Positions 19,801-29,387 are shown, counted from the first letter of the stretch. The stretch is 47,082 bases of DNA from an uncultured Alphaproteobacteria bacterium (GCA_902539825.1 CACBMH010000006.1:1-47082), one strand, 5' to 3'. Numbers and translations: made by a program. The notes: generated from the sequence alone by a model not told the origin.

Positions 19801-20270
19801 TTTTTACCATCTATCCATATAGCATTAGACAAATTTGCTTCATCAAACATTGCACCTGAAATATTAGCACCAAGTAGATTTGCCTCATATAGATTTGCAC
19901 CTTTAAAAGTCGCACCAAAGAGATTAGATCCCTCAAAGTTTACTTTTGCAAGGTTTGCATTATCAAAGTTAGCATTATTACAATTAGCTCCCTGTAAATT
20001 TGAAGCATATAAATTTGAATTACTGAAATTTGAGAAGATAAAATTACCAATAGATAAATTTGAATTATTAAGTTGAGATTTTTCAAAATTAGATAAAGAT
20101 AAATTAACTCCTGACATTTGAGAATTTGCCAAACCAGTACCAGAAAGATCAAGATTTTCTACAAAATTACAATTAGTCCAATCCACCTCATTTGCTGGTT
20201 GATCACCGCATGCAGCAAGTACAGAATATGAGCTAAAGAAAATTAAGACAAATAAAATTAAAAATCTCAT
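19767..20270 (-). CDS. Exported pentapeptide-repeat protein (possible lipoprotein)
   Basis: Signal sequence ending SVLAAC; repeated A(N/D)LXX units (SNLYASNLQGANCNNANFDNANLAKVNFEGSNL...). Confidence 0.88.
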   Translation of the reverse strand: MRFLILFVLIFFSSYSVLAACGDQPANEVDWTNCNFVENLDLSGTGLANSQMSGVNLSLSNFEKSQLNNSNLSIGNFIFSNFSNSNLYASNLQGANCNNANFDNANLAKVNFEGSNLFGATFKGANLYEANLLGANISGAMFDEANLSNAIWIDGKKCALGSIGSCQ

Positions 20271-20311
20271 ACTTAATTTTTATGATCATTTTATGTTAAA
20301 TTTAAGGCAAA

Positions 20312-22078
20312 TTAGCGTGAAGTGAGTTTTAATTCAATCCTTCTATTCTGTTGTAGATCACTCTCAGTTTCTCCATTACTAATAGGGTAAAACTCTCCAT
20401 ATCCTGCAGATGCTAATCTATTTGGTGGAAAACCAAGATCAAGAAGAAGTTTTAAAACTGTATTAGCTCTAGCTGAAGATAATTCCCAGTTAGAAGGATA
20501 TCTAATTGTTTTTATGGGTTTTTTGTCAGTGTGTCCTTCTACCATGATAATCCAGTCAATATCTAAAGGAATATCATTAGTAGTCTCTTTTAAAGTAAGG
20601 CCAATTTCACTTAACTTTTCTTTGCCAGATAATTGTAAATCTGCTGAAGCAGAATCAAATAATAGCTCTGATTCAAAAATAAATCTATCTCCTACAATTT
20701 TAATGTCTTTTCTATCACCTAAAATAGATTGTAATTTTCCGAAAAACTCAGATCTATATTTTTGGAGCTCAAAAACTTTCGATGTAAGGGCTTTGTTTAA
20801 CTTTTCACCTAGCACCTCTATTTCTAAATCTTTAATCAAAGCCTGACTTTCACTAGCCTCTAAAGCATCATTAAGTAAAGCTATTTCTTTTTGCAAGGTA
20901 TCAATTTGATTAGAAAGAATTTCTACCTGTTCTAATGTTTTTGAAGCTTGTATTTCCATATTTTTAATTTCTTCAAGTGATGTTTCGTTTTGTGTTTGAT
21001 TTTCTTGTTCTAATGAAACAATTTGACTTTGAAGTAACTCAAGTTTCTCTAGTTGTTGTTTTTGTTTATCTTCTGACAAAGAAAGAACATTATTTAGTTC
21101 AGATATTTTTCCTCTCAAATTAAAAATTGTGCTATCTTTCTGAATTAAATCTTTATTTAATCTTGCTAATTCTTCATTTTTAAACCTAATTGCATCAAGT
21201 TGTTCATTAAGTGATGCATCTTTTAAACCTAGACTATCATTAATCTCTAAAAGATCATTCATAAGTTCTTGATATTGAGATATTTGACTTTGTAGTTCTT
21301 CATCTCTCAATGATAGTTCAGTGTTAGTCTTTTCTAATTCATCATTTAAGCTTAGAAGCTTTTCATTTTTATTTTTAATTGCAAGTAACTGCTCTTCAAT
21401 TCCTCCTTCCTCTAAACCAAGACTTTTGTTAATGGCCATTAAATTTTCATTCTTCTCATTTAATTCTGCTATTGTCGATTTGAGAGATTTTTCACTTTCA
21501 AGTAGTTTAAAATTAGCATTATCTAATTCTTGATTAAGTATTTTTAGTTGATCAATTCTTGTTGCAAGTGCTTTATTAATTCGTTCTCCAAGCCCCTCAG
21601 TTTCAAGTAAAGTAATTTCTTGTCCTTCATAAGTTTCTAATGCATTTGCAACTATTCTCAGTTCTTTTAAGAGACTACTAATTTGCTCGGATAAAGCTAT
21701 TATATTTTGTTCCTGAACAAATATTTCTGATCGTTTTTTTGCAACATCAGTTTGTAATTGCTCACTTAATAATTGCTCACTTTGTAAATTTAATTCTGTA
21801 TCTTCAAGTTTTTTTTCAGTTTCAGAAAGAGTTGAAAGAGCTTCTTCTTTATCTTTAGTTTCAATAACAAGTATTTTAGATAATTCATTTATTTGTGTTC
21901 TTAAATCTTGAAGCGCCTTATCTCGGCCAGATATAGCATCACTCAGATATATTTGCGAAACAGTAAAAACCATTAGCACAAATATGATTACTATTAAAAG
22001 AGTAGCTAGAACATCGACAAAACCCGGCCAAATATTTGTTGTATCAGCAAGTCTATTTCTTAAAGACCTAGTAGACAT
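20312..22078 (-). CDS. MotB/OmpA-like peptidoglycan-binding protein with long coiled coil
   Basis: N-terminal TM with WPGFVDVLATLLIVIIFVLMVF; about 350-residue coiled coil; C-terminal OmpA-like MVEGHTDKKPI...NWELSSARANTVLKLL...ASAGYGEFYPI...NRRIEL. Confidence 0.88.
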   Translation of the reverse strand: MSTRSLRNRLADTTNIWPGFVDVLATLLIVIIFVLMVFTVSQIYLSDAISGRDKALQDLRTQINELSKILVIETKDKEEALSTLSETEKKLEDTELNLQSEQLLSEQLQTDVAKKRSEIFVQEQNIIALSEQISSLLKELRIVANALETYEGQEITLLETEGLGERINKALATRIDQLKILNQELDNANFKLLESEKSLKSTIAELNEKNENLMAINKSLGLEEGGIEEQLLAIKNKNEKLLSLNDELEKTNTELSLRDEELQSQISQYQELMNDLLEINDSLGLKDASLNEQLDAIRFKNEELARLNKDLIQKDSTIFNLRGKISELNNVLSLSEDKQKQQLEKLELLQSQIVSLEQENQTQNETSLEEIKNMEIQASKTLEQVEILSNQIDTLQKEIALLNDALEASESQALIKDLEIEVLGEKLNKALTSKVFELQKYRSEFFGKLQSILGDRKDIKIVGDRFIFESELLFDSASADLQLSGKEKLSEIGLTLKETTNDIPLDIDWIIMVEGHTDKKPIKTIRYPSNWELSSARANTVLKLLLDLGFPPNRLASAGYGEFYPISNGETESDLQQNRRIELKLTSR

Positions 22079-22080
22079 TA

Positions 22081-23106
22081 TTATTTTTTAATTTTCTTTA
22101 GTTCTTTTTCAATTTTCTGAAAATATTCTTTTACTTTTTTTGCTTCTAATATTCCATTTTTGCTTAAAGCTTCTGTAAGGTTCATTAGTGTTGATTGTGT
22201 GTTTAATTGTGAAGATAAGAAATTTGATAATTGCTTATCAAGATTTGAAGAGTTGGAATTGATTTTGTTAAGTATTTCATTAAACTTCTCTAAATTGTTT
22301 GAAATTTTAGTTTGATTGTCAGATGATTTTTTAAAAGTATTTAGGAGGTTTTCTAAATTGTCATAGATTTTTTGAATTGCTTCACCTGTAGGCTTATCTT
22401 CCACTTTAGAAAAATCTGGAGAAGAATTACTATTAAGGATTTTTTCAAAGTATTGACTAAATTTATTTTGAGCTTGTCCAAGATTTAAATCAAGTAATCC
22501 TAATATTAAAGAGCCAGCTAAACCTAATAAAGAACTGCTAAATGCAATACTCATTCCTTCAAGTGGAGCATTTAATCCATCTTTAAGAGAATTAAAAAAA
22601 CCTGCAACATTTGTATCATCTATACCTAGGCCGCTAATAACATTACCAACAGATCCAATGGTTTTTAGAAGTCCCCAGAAAGTTCCAAGGAGTCCTAAAA
22701 AGACTAGCAAGCCTACCAGATAACGAGAAGTTTCTCTTATGCTTATCAAAGTCATATCAGAATTCTCTATCAATCTATTTATTGATGAACTTTTAAAAAC
22801 AAATTTTCCGTCAAGATTTTTTAATTCAAGAGAAATATTTTTGTCTTGCCCTCTTAAAGTAGAGAATGCTTCTATAGAATTTGTAATATTAAAGTTCGAG
22901 AAAGATATATATTTGTAATTTAAGTTAATGAGATGAAAAAAATTAAATACAATTCCAGTTAACAGGGCTAATAAAATTATAATGTTAATAAAAATATTTG
23001 ATAAAAAAGCATTTTGTAAAACTGGGTATAATAAAACAACAATAACAAAGACAGCGACTAAGAAAATTGATGCTCTAATTATATAATTATTTAGGGATAG
23101 CGCCAT
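22081..23106 (-). CDS. MotA/TolQ/ExbB-family proton channel-like protein
   Basis: LLVFLGLLGTFWGLLKTIGSV...LEGMSIAFSSSLLGLAGSLILGLLDL; adjacent MotB-like partner. Confidence 0.85.
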   Translation of the reverse strand: MALSLNNYIIRASIFLVAVFVIVVLLYPVLQNAFLSNIFINIIILLALLTGIVFNFFHLINLNYKYISFSNFNITNSIEAFSTLRGQDKNISLELKNLDGKFVFKSSSINRLIENSDMTLISIRETSRYLVGLLVFLGLLGTFWGLLKTIGSVGNVISGLGIDDTNVAGFFNSLKDGLNAPLEGMSIAFSSSLLGLAGSLILGLLDLNLGQAQNKFSQYFEKILNSNSSPDFSKVEDKPTGEAIQKIYDNLENLLNTFKKSSDNQTKISNNLEKFNEILNKINSNSSNLDKQLSNFLSSQLNTQSTLMNLTEALSKNGILEAKKVKEYFQKIEKELKKIKK

Positions 23107-23156
23107 AAACGAAAGATTATATTACCTATCTTGGAAATTCAATAAATATAAACTGT

Positions 23157-24341
23157 TTAGTTGTAGATATAATTTCTTGTGAGAGGCAAATTGTTAATAT
23201 TTTTTGCAATTTGTATTTGGAAAACAACATTACCCATATTTACAAAGGAATACTTACTTGCCAATAGATAAAACTCCCACATTCTAAAAAAACGCTGATC
23301 AAACATATTTATAATTTTATCTTTATTTTCAATAACATTTTGATACCATTTGGAAAGTGTGTGGGCGTAATGTAGTCTTAGTACTTCAACATCTGTTACA
23401 TTTATATTAAGTTTTTGTGTTGCATTCATTACTTCAGATAATGAAGGAATATAACCACCAGGGAAAATATATTTTCTTATCCAAGGACTTGTAGCAGTTG
23501 GTTTACCCCTTTGACCAATTGTATGCAAAAGAAAAACACCGTTTTCTTTCAGAATATCATTAGCTTTACTTAAATAAGTTTTAAAATATTTAACGCCAAC
23601 ATGCTCAAACATACCAACTGATACTATGCGATCATATTTTTCGCTCTCATTTCTATAATCTTGTAGTGCAAATGAAACTTTATCACTTAAACCTTCTTTT
23701 TGTGCTCGCTCAGATGCAGTTTTAAATTGATTTTCTGAAAGTGTAATTCCTTTAACTTTGGCACCAGTAGATTTAGCTATTTCAATTGCCATTCCACCCC
23801 AACCACACCCAATATCAAGAACATCCATATTTTCTGTAATTTGAAGTTTTTTAATTATATGTTGTTTTTTATCTTTCTGCGCTTGATCCAAACTCATATT
23901 GGGATTGTGAAAATATGCGCAAGAATATTGCATATCCTGATCAAGAAATAATTTATATAAATCCTCATTTATATCGTAGTGGTGTGCTACATTTTTTTTT
24001 GAATTTACAAGCTGATTAATCTGCTGAAATGGCATAAAAATAGAAGATAAATATTCATAAAATTTATATAACTTATTGTTAGAAATAAAGTCATCGTAAC
24101 AATTAGTTATTAAATTAAGAAAGTCTTCTATAGTACCTTTTTCTACAACTAACTCTTCATTCATATATGCTTCACCTATATGGAGATTAGGGTTTAAGAA
24201 TAGTTTTCTTTCAATAGATTTGTTTTTTAGTCTTATACAAACGTGAGGGTTTGAATTTCCAAATTTATGAATCTTGTCATTAGAATCTATGATTTCTAAT
24301 GTTCCATCAAAGTTAAGTTTTTTCAGTACACTGAATAACAT
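23157..24341 (-). CDS. cfa: Cyclopropane-fatty-acyl-phospholipid synthase family methyltransferase
   Basis: NVAHHYDINEDLYKLFLDQDMQYSCAYF, VLDIGCGWGGMAIEIAKSTGAKVKGITLSENQ, SVGMFEHVGVKY. Confidence 0.92.
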   Translation of the reverse strand: MLFSVLKKLNFDGTLEIIDSNDKIHKFGNSNPHVCIRLKNKSIERKLFLNPNLHIGEAYMNEELVVEKGTIEDFLNLITNCYDDFISNNKLYKFYEYLSSIFMPFQQINQLVNSKKNVAHHYDINEDLYKLFLDQDMQYSCAYFHNPNMSLDQAQKDKKQHIIKKLQITENMDVLDIGCGWGGMAIEIAKSTGAKVKGITLSENQFKTASERAQKEGLSDKVSFALQDYRNESEKYDRIVSVGMFEHVGVKYFKTYLSKANDILKENGVFLLHTIGQRGKPTATSPWIRKYIFPGGYIPSLSEVMNATQKLNINVTDVEVLRLHYAHTLSKWYQNVIENKDKIINMFDQRFFRMWEFYLLASKYSFVNMGNVVFQIQIAKNINNLPLTRNYIYN

Positions 24342-24427
24342 GTTTTTTTATTTTAAGAAAAACGTCTCTTATGTCAATAACTCTAAATTATTAACATTTG
24401 ATGAGAAAATAATTTGAAGAGATTGAC

Positions 24428-24652
24428 TTAAGCAGCAATGCGACGATTTTTTTGAGCTTCTTTTTCTTTTTTAAGCTCTTTTTCGTCAATATATGCAACA
24501 TCACAGTGACTCTGACAATATGGCTTCCCAGCAACGGTATCAGCTTCACAAAAATGAAAATCTTTCTCTTGTGGGTCTCCAATTGGCCATTGGCAACTTG
24601 AGAAACTGTGCATCACACTGTTTTGTTTAAAATAGTTTTTTAATATAGACAT
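24428..24652 (-). CDS. GcrA-like protein consisting of the C-terminal domain only
   Basis: CQWPIGDPQEKDFHFCEADTVAGKPYCQSHCDVAY matches the GcrA C-terminal signature; no N-terminal helix-turn-helix. Confidence 0.72.
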   Translation of the reverse strand: MSILKNYFKQNSVMHSFSSCQWPIGDPQEKDFHFCEADTVAGKPYCQSHCDVAYIDEKELKKEKEAQKNRRIAA

Positions 24653-24806
24653 AATAATTTTATTAATTTCGAGGTAGTTTATATTTATGAAAAAACCAGT
24701 ATTCAACATTAAATATAAAAAATGTGTTAATTATCAATATGTTAGTATCTTAATCTTTTTGACCTACTATATGTTGATACATAATTTAAAATAAAAACGA
24801 ATCGGT

Positions 24807-24989
24807 TTATGGAAAAAATAAAATTATAAACAATAGTGCCAAAAAAAACAGATAGGATTTAATTACAAAACTTTTAGTTAATTTGGATTTAGGAGGTTTT
24901 CTCAAATATATAAAGAAAACAATAGTACTCCAAAATAACAAAAGTATTACCCAGCCTGTTAAAAATGCGTAGTAAAAATCGACAGACAT
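24807..24989 (-). CDS. Small membrane protein (two predicted TM helices)
   Basis: 60-aa ORF with two hydrophobic segments separated by a basic loop; fills the gap between flanking genes. Confidence 0.45.
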   Translation of the reverse strand: MSVDFYYAFLTGWVILLLFWSTIVFFIYLRKPPKSKLTKSFVIKSYLFFLALLFIILFFP

Positions 24990-25009
24990 TAGTTCTCTAA
25001 AGAATTAAT

Positions 25010-25471
25010 CTATATAGCGCAGTGTAAACCTGTTTTTTGGATATATTTTTGATGATATTCTTCAGCTTTATAGAATTCCTTAGCTTCTGATATTTCAGTA
25101 ACAATATTTAATCCTGCACTTTTAGCATATTCATTTTTTGAATGAATAGATTTACTTTTTTGATCATCGTTATAATAGTATATCGCTGACCTATATTGTG
25201 TTCCAATATCGGGACCTTGTCTATTTAAAGTGGTAGGATCATGACACTTCCAGAAGACCATCAAAAGATCTTCATAAGATATTTTGGAGTTATCAAATTC
25301 AACTAAAACAACCTCAGTATGATTTGAATTTCCTTGGCAAACACTTTCATAAGTAGGGTTAATAGTATCACCTCCAGAATAACCAACTAACGTATTTATT
25401 ACACCTGGAGTTTTACAAAATGTTTCTTCCACACCCCAAAAACAACCTGCACCAAATAATGCTTTTTCCAT
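25010..25471 (-). CDS. msrA: Peptide-methionine (S)-S-oxide reductase
   Basis: MEKALFGAGCFWGVEETFCKTPGV, VGYSGGDTINPTYESVCQGNSNHTEVVLVEFD. Confidence 0.95.
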   Translation of the reverse strand: MEKALFGAGCFWGVEETFCKTPGVINTLVGYSGGDTINPTYESVCQGNSNHTEVVLVEFDNSKISYEDLLMVFWKCHDPTTLNRQGPDIGTQYRSAIYYYNDDQKSKSIHSKNEYAKSAGLNIVTEISEAKEFYKAEEYHQKYIQKTGLHCAI

Positions 25472-25511
25472 AATTATAAATATATATGTAATATATAATA
25501 TATCAATTTTA

Positions 25512-26093
25512 ATGAGTCCAAAATTCAAAATTTTAGATAAAAAGAATATTCATGACGGTTTCTTTAAAATGAATGAAGTTACTCTTAAATTCAAAAAATA
25601 TGATGGAAATTGGAGTAATGAAATAAAAAGGGAGTTATTTGGTGGTGCACAAGTATCTGCAGTCTTACCATATGACCCTATAAATAAAAAAATTGTTTTA
25701 ATTCAACAGTTCAGACCTGGGACAATTTCTAAAGATAATCAAAATTATCTAGATGAGATAGTTGCTGGAATAATTGACCCTGGTGAAACTCCAGAAGATA
25801 CAGCAAAGAGAGAATGCTTGGAAGAAACTGGATGTGAAGTAAGCAATCTTACATCTATACAAGGTTATTTTCCTGCCCCAGGATCATCCGAGTCTTTTTA
25901 TAATCTTTTTTTAGGCGAGGTAATTGCTCCAGATAAAGAAATTATAAGAGGTCTAGAGAATGAAAACGAAGATATATTAGTTAAAAGTTATAGTTTTGAT
26001 GAGGTAAAAACAAAGATGAATAAAAAAGAAATATTAAATGGGCTTACACTAATCGCCTTACAGTGGTTTTTTTTAAACATTGAACAAACCTAA
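25512..26093 (+). CDS. NUDIX hydrolase (ADP-ribose pyrophosphatase-like)
   Basis: GIIDPGETPEDTAKRECLEETGCEV Nudix box; QQFRPG. Confidence 0.93.
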   Translation: MSPKFKILDKKNIHDGFFKMNEVTLKFKKYDGNWSNEIKRELFGGAQVSAVLPYDPINKKIVLIQQFRPGTISKDNQNYLDEIVAGIIDPGETPEDTAKRECLEETGCEVSNLTSIQGYFPAPGSSESFYNLFLGEVIAPDKEIIRGLENENEDILVKSYSFDEVKTKMNKKEILNGLTLIALQWFFLNIEQT

Positions 26094-26425
26094 GTTCCTA
26101 TACCTCTTTCATAAGGTTGAACTAATTCTTTACATATTAAGTTCATATCTAGAGTCTCAACATTTTTATCTATAGTTTGATATTCCTGACACTCATATAA
26201 TTCGTTGTCTTTTTGGAGAACTGTTACAAATAAGATTATTGTTAAATCATTTCCAACTTCTATGTCACTTATAGCGTAGCTCTTTACTTCAAATCCTTCA
26301 TCAATAAGATCTTTATAAGATTTCTCTGACTCTAACCATTGATCTATATTTGGATTAGCTATTGATAGGTTAGAAAAACATAAAAATACAGAAAATAAAA
26401 AAATAGTTAGTTTGCTTTTAGCCAT
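26090..26425 (-). CDS. Exported hypothetical protein
   Basis: Signal peptide KLTIFLFSVFLCFSNLSIA; no family recognised. Confidence 0.6.
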   Translation of the reverse strand: MAKSKLTIFLFSVFLCFSNLSIANPNIDQWLESEKSYKDLIDEGFEVKSYAISDIEVGNDLTIILFVTVLQKDNELYECQEYQTIDKNVETLDMNLICKELVQPYERGIGT

Positions 26426-26949
26426 TGTAGAACTTCATTTATATGTTTGTTAGGAGGAAAAATAGGGTAGAATACTTTTTTAACAATATTTTTTTCCACA
26501 ATAAGAGTTAATCTTTTAAAATAAATTTTGTTTTCAATTTTAAAATTTGGCATTTTTAATGAATTAAGCAAAATATTTTCTGAATCACTTAAAACATCAT
26601 AAGGAATTACTAATCTATCTGTCATTTCCTTAATATAATCTATTGTTTGAGTCGATATTCCTATAGGTAGCGCATTTAGTTTGATTAATTCTTCATAGTT
26701 ATCTCTAAAACTACAGGTCTCCACAGTACAGCCAATGGCTCCTGGAGTTTGATTCCAATTTTTAGGTAAACTTTCATTTGGATTACCTGTCATAGAATAA
26801 AAATATAAAATTAAACGAAAAGTGTCAGATCTTTTTATTTTTAATAGATTTCCCTGTTGATTTTTGAGAGAAATATCTGGCAAAAACTTATTTAAAAGAT
26901 GATCAGCTTTTCCATCATTTTGCGGTTTAGGAAATTTGCTATAATCCAT
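26407..26949 (-). CDS. Peroxiredoxin (AhpC/TSA family)
   Basis: LPDISLKNQQG..., PGAIGCTVETCSFRDNYEEL, VPYDVLSD; start moved to MDYSKF. Confidence 0.75.
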   Translation of the reverse strand: MDYSKFPKPQNDGKADHLLNKFLPDISLKNQQGNLLKIKRSDTFRLILYFYSMTGNPNESLPKNWNQTPGAIGCTVETCSFRDNYEELIKLNALPIGISTQTIDYIKEMTDRLVIPYDVLSDSENILLNSLKMPNFKIENKIYFKRLTLIVEKNIVKKVFYPIFPPNKHINEVLQWLKAN

Positions 26950-26997
26950 ACTATTTTGTCTTGTATAATCCAATTCTATATACCATAAGATACTTTT

Positions 26998-27936
26998 ATG
27001 ACTCAAATTAAACCTCTATCTAGTATGGAAACTCCTCGCTTTGCTGATGTTGCTACTTTTTTTCGTTTACCTGTTGTGAAAGATTTAAATAAATTAGACT
27101 ACTGTGTTGCAGGTGTACCATGGGATGGAGGAACTACTAATAGGCCTGGAGCTAGACATGGGCCTAGAGAAATTAGAAATGCATCGTCACTTGTAAGGCT
27201 TTATCACCCTGTTTCACTTAAGAGTCCTTATGATAAATTTAATATTGCAGATATTGGTGATTGTCCAGTAAATCCAGCAGACTTAAGTGATAGTTTAGAT
27301 AAAATAGAAAAATTTTACTCAAATATTTATAATTCCAAAACAATTCCATTATCAATTGGAGGTGATCATTTAATTAGCCTACCAATTCTTAGAGGTATAG
27401 CTAAAGAAAAACCAGTAGGTTTATTTCAGTTTGATTCTCATTCTGATACTTGGGACACTTATTTTGGAGGATTTAAATATACTCATGGCACACCATTTAG
27501 AAGAGCTATAGAAGAAAATCTAATAGATCCAAAAAAATATGTAATCCTTGGTCTTCGTGGAGCTTTATATGATCCTGAAGATTTGAGTTGGGCTAGAGAA
27601 CAAGGTGTAACTATTATTACTATAGATGATTATTATGAAATGGGATTTAATAAATGTATTGAAAAAATTTATGAAGTTCTAGCTAATACAGATACTTATT
27701 TTACATTTGATATTGATGGAATAGACCCAACTTTTGCACCAGGTACTGGAACTCCAGAAGTTGGAGGCTTTAATGTGAGAGAAGCACAAACTATTATAAG
27801 AGCACTAAACAAAATCAATTTTGTAGGAGGTGATGTTGTAGAGGTATCACCACCATTTGATGTAAATAATATGACTTCATTAGTAGGAGCAACGATTGCC
27901 TTTGAAATGCTTTGTACTATGACAAAAGTAAATTAA
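26998..27936 (+). CDS. Agmatinase/ureohydrolase family protein
   Basis: GVPWDGGTTNRPGARHGPREIR, SIGGDHLISLPIL, FDSHSDTWD, FDIDGIDPTFAPGTGTPEVGG. Confidence 0.92.
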   Translation: MTQIKPLSSMETPRFADVATFFRLPVVKDLNKLDYCVAGVPWDGGTTNRPGARHGPREIRNASSLVRLYHPVSLKSPYDKFNIADIGDCPVNPADLSDSLDKIEKFYSNIYNSKTIPLSIGGDHLISLPILRGIAKEKPVGLFQFDSHSDTWDTYFGGFKYTHGTPFRRAIEENLIDPKKYVILGLRGALYDPEDLSWAREQGVTIITIDDYYEMGFNKCIEKIYEVLANTDTYFTFDIDGIDPTFAPGTGTPEVGGFNVREAQTIIRALNKINFVGGDVVEVSPPFDVNNMTSLVGATIAFEMLCTMTKVN

Positions 27937-28496
27937 AACTCTTCAAAGTTTGAAGTTCCAACACATAAAACATTTTTTAAATCTAGATATTTATTAATAT
28001 TATCTTTATTGACTCCACCTGTTGGAATAAATTTTATATCCTTTAGAATGTTTTCAATTGATTTTAATTTTTTTTGCTCTCCATTTAAATTTGCTGGAAA
28101 AAATTTAATTATTTTATAACCTTTTTTATTAAGATATATAAACTCACTAACTGTTTCAGCTCCAGGAATGTATGGTAAATTATTAATTTCTAAAATCTCA
28201 TCAACAATTCCAGGAGAAATAAAAAAGTTAAAATTATGGTCTTGACCTTTAATAAAATCTTCTTTTGTTAAAACTGAGCCCAACCCAAATTTATGTATAG
28301 TAAAATGTTTTTGTAATTCTAATGCTATATCAAAAGATTGATTATCTCTCAGTGTTACTTCAATATATCGAATAGATCTATTTTTCTCTAAATATTTGCT
28401 TAAGCGATCAATATCATTGCTTAAACTTGTGGTATTAAGAATTGGTAAAATTTTTTGTTCTTTTAGTTTTAACTGTAATTCGCTATTTAACATCAA
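27933..28496 (-). CDS. KDPG/KHG aldolase family protein
   Basis: FGLGSVLTKEDF, FFISPGIVDEIL, YKIIKFFPAN, FIPTGGVNKDNINKYLDLKNVLCVGTS. Confidence 0.88.
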   Translation of the reverse strand: MMLNSELQLKLKEQKILPILNTTSLSNDIDRLSKYLEKNRSIRYIEVTLRDNQSFDIALELQKHFTIHKFGLGSVLTKEDFIKGQDHNFNFFISPGIVDEILEINNLPYIPGAETVSEFIYLNKKGYKIIKFFPANLNGEQKKLKSIENILKDIKFIPTGGVNKDNINKYLDLKNVLCVGTSNFEEF

Positions 28497-29379
28497 CTAT
28501 TGCTCCTTTTTGCATGATTATCTTCGAGCCCAGAAGACTGGCTTCTTTTAGAGCCAAAGCTGGATCGTTATGAATAATAAAATTTGATACGTAGGCAGCA
28601 TTAAATCCATCTCCAGCTCCTGAAGTATCAATTACTTTTCTAATAAATTTATTTCTTATTGTATATTTTTTTTTATTTTGAATTGAGTAAGTTAATTTAG
28701 CATTTTTTCTAAATATACCATGATCTATTTTGTATTTATTTATTAATTTTTCAAAATTACTTAAACTATTATCATTTTTCCAAAATTTTAGATCTTCACC
28801 TGACACAAAACAAATATCAACGAAATTTAAAATAGAATGCAAAAAATTGTTTAAATTTTTTTTAGTCCATCGATTAATTCTAATATTAAAATCAAAGATA
28901 ATTTTTACTTTTTTATTTTTTAATAATTTTAACAAATTAACAAAATTACTTATTTTAGATGGATCAATAATTGAAAGTGTAATTCCAGAAAAATAGATAT
29001 AATCAAAATTCTTCAAATTTTTAAATAATGAAACAAAATCTATCTTATTAAAGTAATTTTTTGCTGCACTATTATCTCTCCAATAAAAAAATTGTTTTTC
29101 TCCGTTATTTCTATTCTTAATTAAATATAAACCAATTTCATGACTATTAACTTGCTTGATTAATTTTGTTGAAATTTTTTTAGAATTTATGAATTCCAAA
29201 ACTGATCTGTTTACACTAGTTTTACCAATGGCTGTAAGAAAAGAAACATCAAAATATTTTTTATCAATATAGTTACAAAAATTTAGCGTATCACCTGCAA
29301 ATGATTGTTGAAAAATATTATTCTTAGTATTGGCAATTTCAATCATACATTCACCAACTGAACAAATTTTTGTTTTCAT
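28483..29379 (-). CDS. PfkB-family kinase, probable 2-keto-3-deoxygluconate kinase
   Basis: GECMIEIA, SFAGDTLNF, VIDTSGAGDGFNAAYVS; adjacent KDPG aldolase. Confidence 0.85.
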   Translation of the reverse strand: MKTKICSVGECMIEIANTKNNIFQQSFAGDTLNFCNYIDKKYFDVSFLTAIGKTSVNRSVLEFINSKKISTKLIKQVNSHEIGLYLIKNRNNGEKQFFYWRDNSAAKNYFNKIDFVSLFKNLKNFDYIYFSGITLSIIDPSKISNFVNLLKLLKNKKVKIIFDFNIRINRWTKKNLNNFLHSILNFVDICFVSGEDLKFWKNDNSLSNFEKLINKYKIDHGIFRKNAKLTYSIQNKKKYTIRNKFIRKVIDTSGAGDGFNAAYVSNFIIHNDPALALKEASLLGSKIIMQKGAIVDVK

Positions 29380-29387
29380 AATTAACT

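Noticed and set aside
19940-20152. 70-aa minus ORF within the pentapeptide-repeat gene
   Set aside because: Alternative frame of the repeat region; periodicity is inherited from the pentapeptide coding frame.
20514-21533. Plus-strand ORFs (110 and 70 aa) antisense to the MotB-like gene
   Set aside because: Serine/phenylalanine-rich antisense shadows of a repetitive coiled coil.
20312-23106. MotA/MotB-like pair considered as a Zorya-type anti-phage system
   Set aside because: No ZorC/ZorD/ZorE-like helicase, nuclease or other defence genes adjacent; the long coiled coil is in the MotB-like subunit rather than the MotA-like one; the surroundings are housekeeping genes.
24391-24582. 63-aa minus ORF (METHKRKIFIFVKLIPLLG...)
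   Set aside because: Alternative frame overlapping the GcrA-like gene, which has recognisable family motifs; this frame has none.
24710-24806. 97-bp gap upstream of the GcrA-like gene checked for a tRNA or small RNA
   Set aside because: AT-rich, no cloverleaf or convincing terminator hairpin seen by eye; likely a promoter region only.
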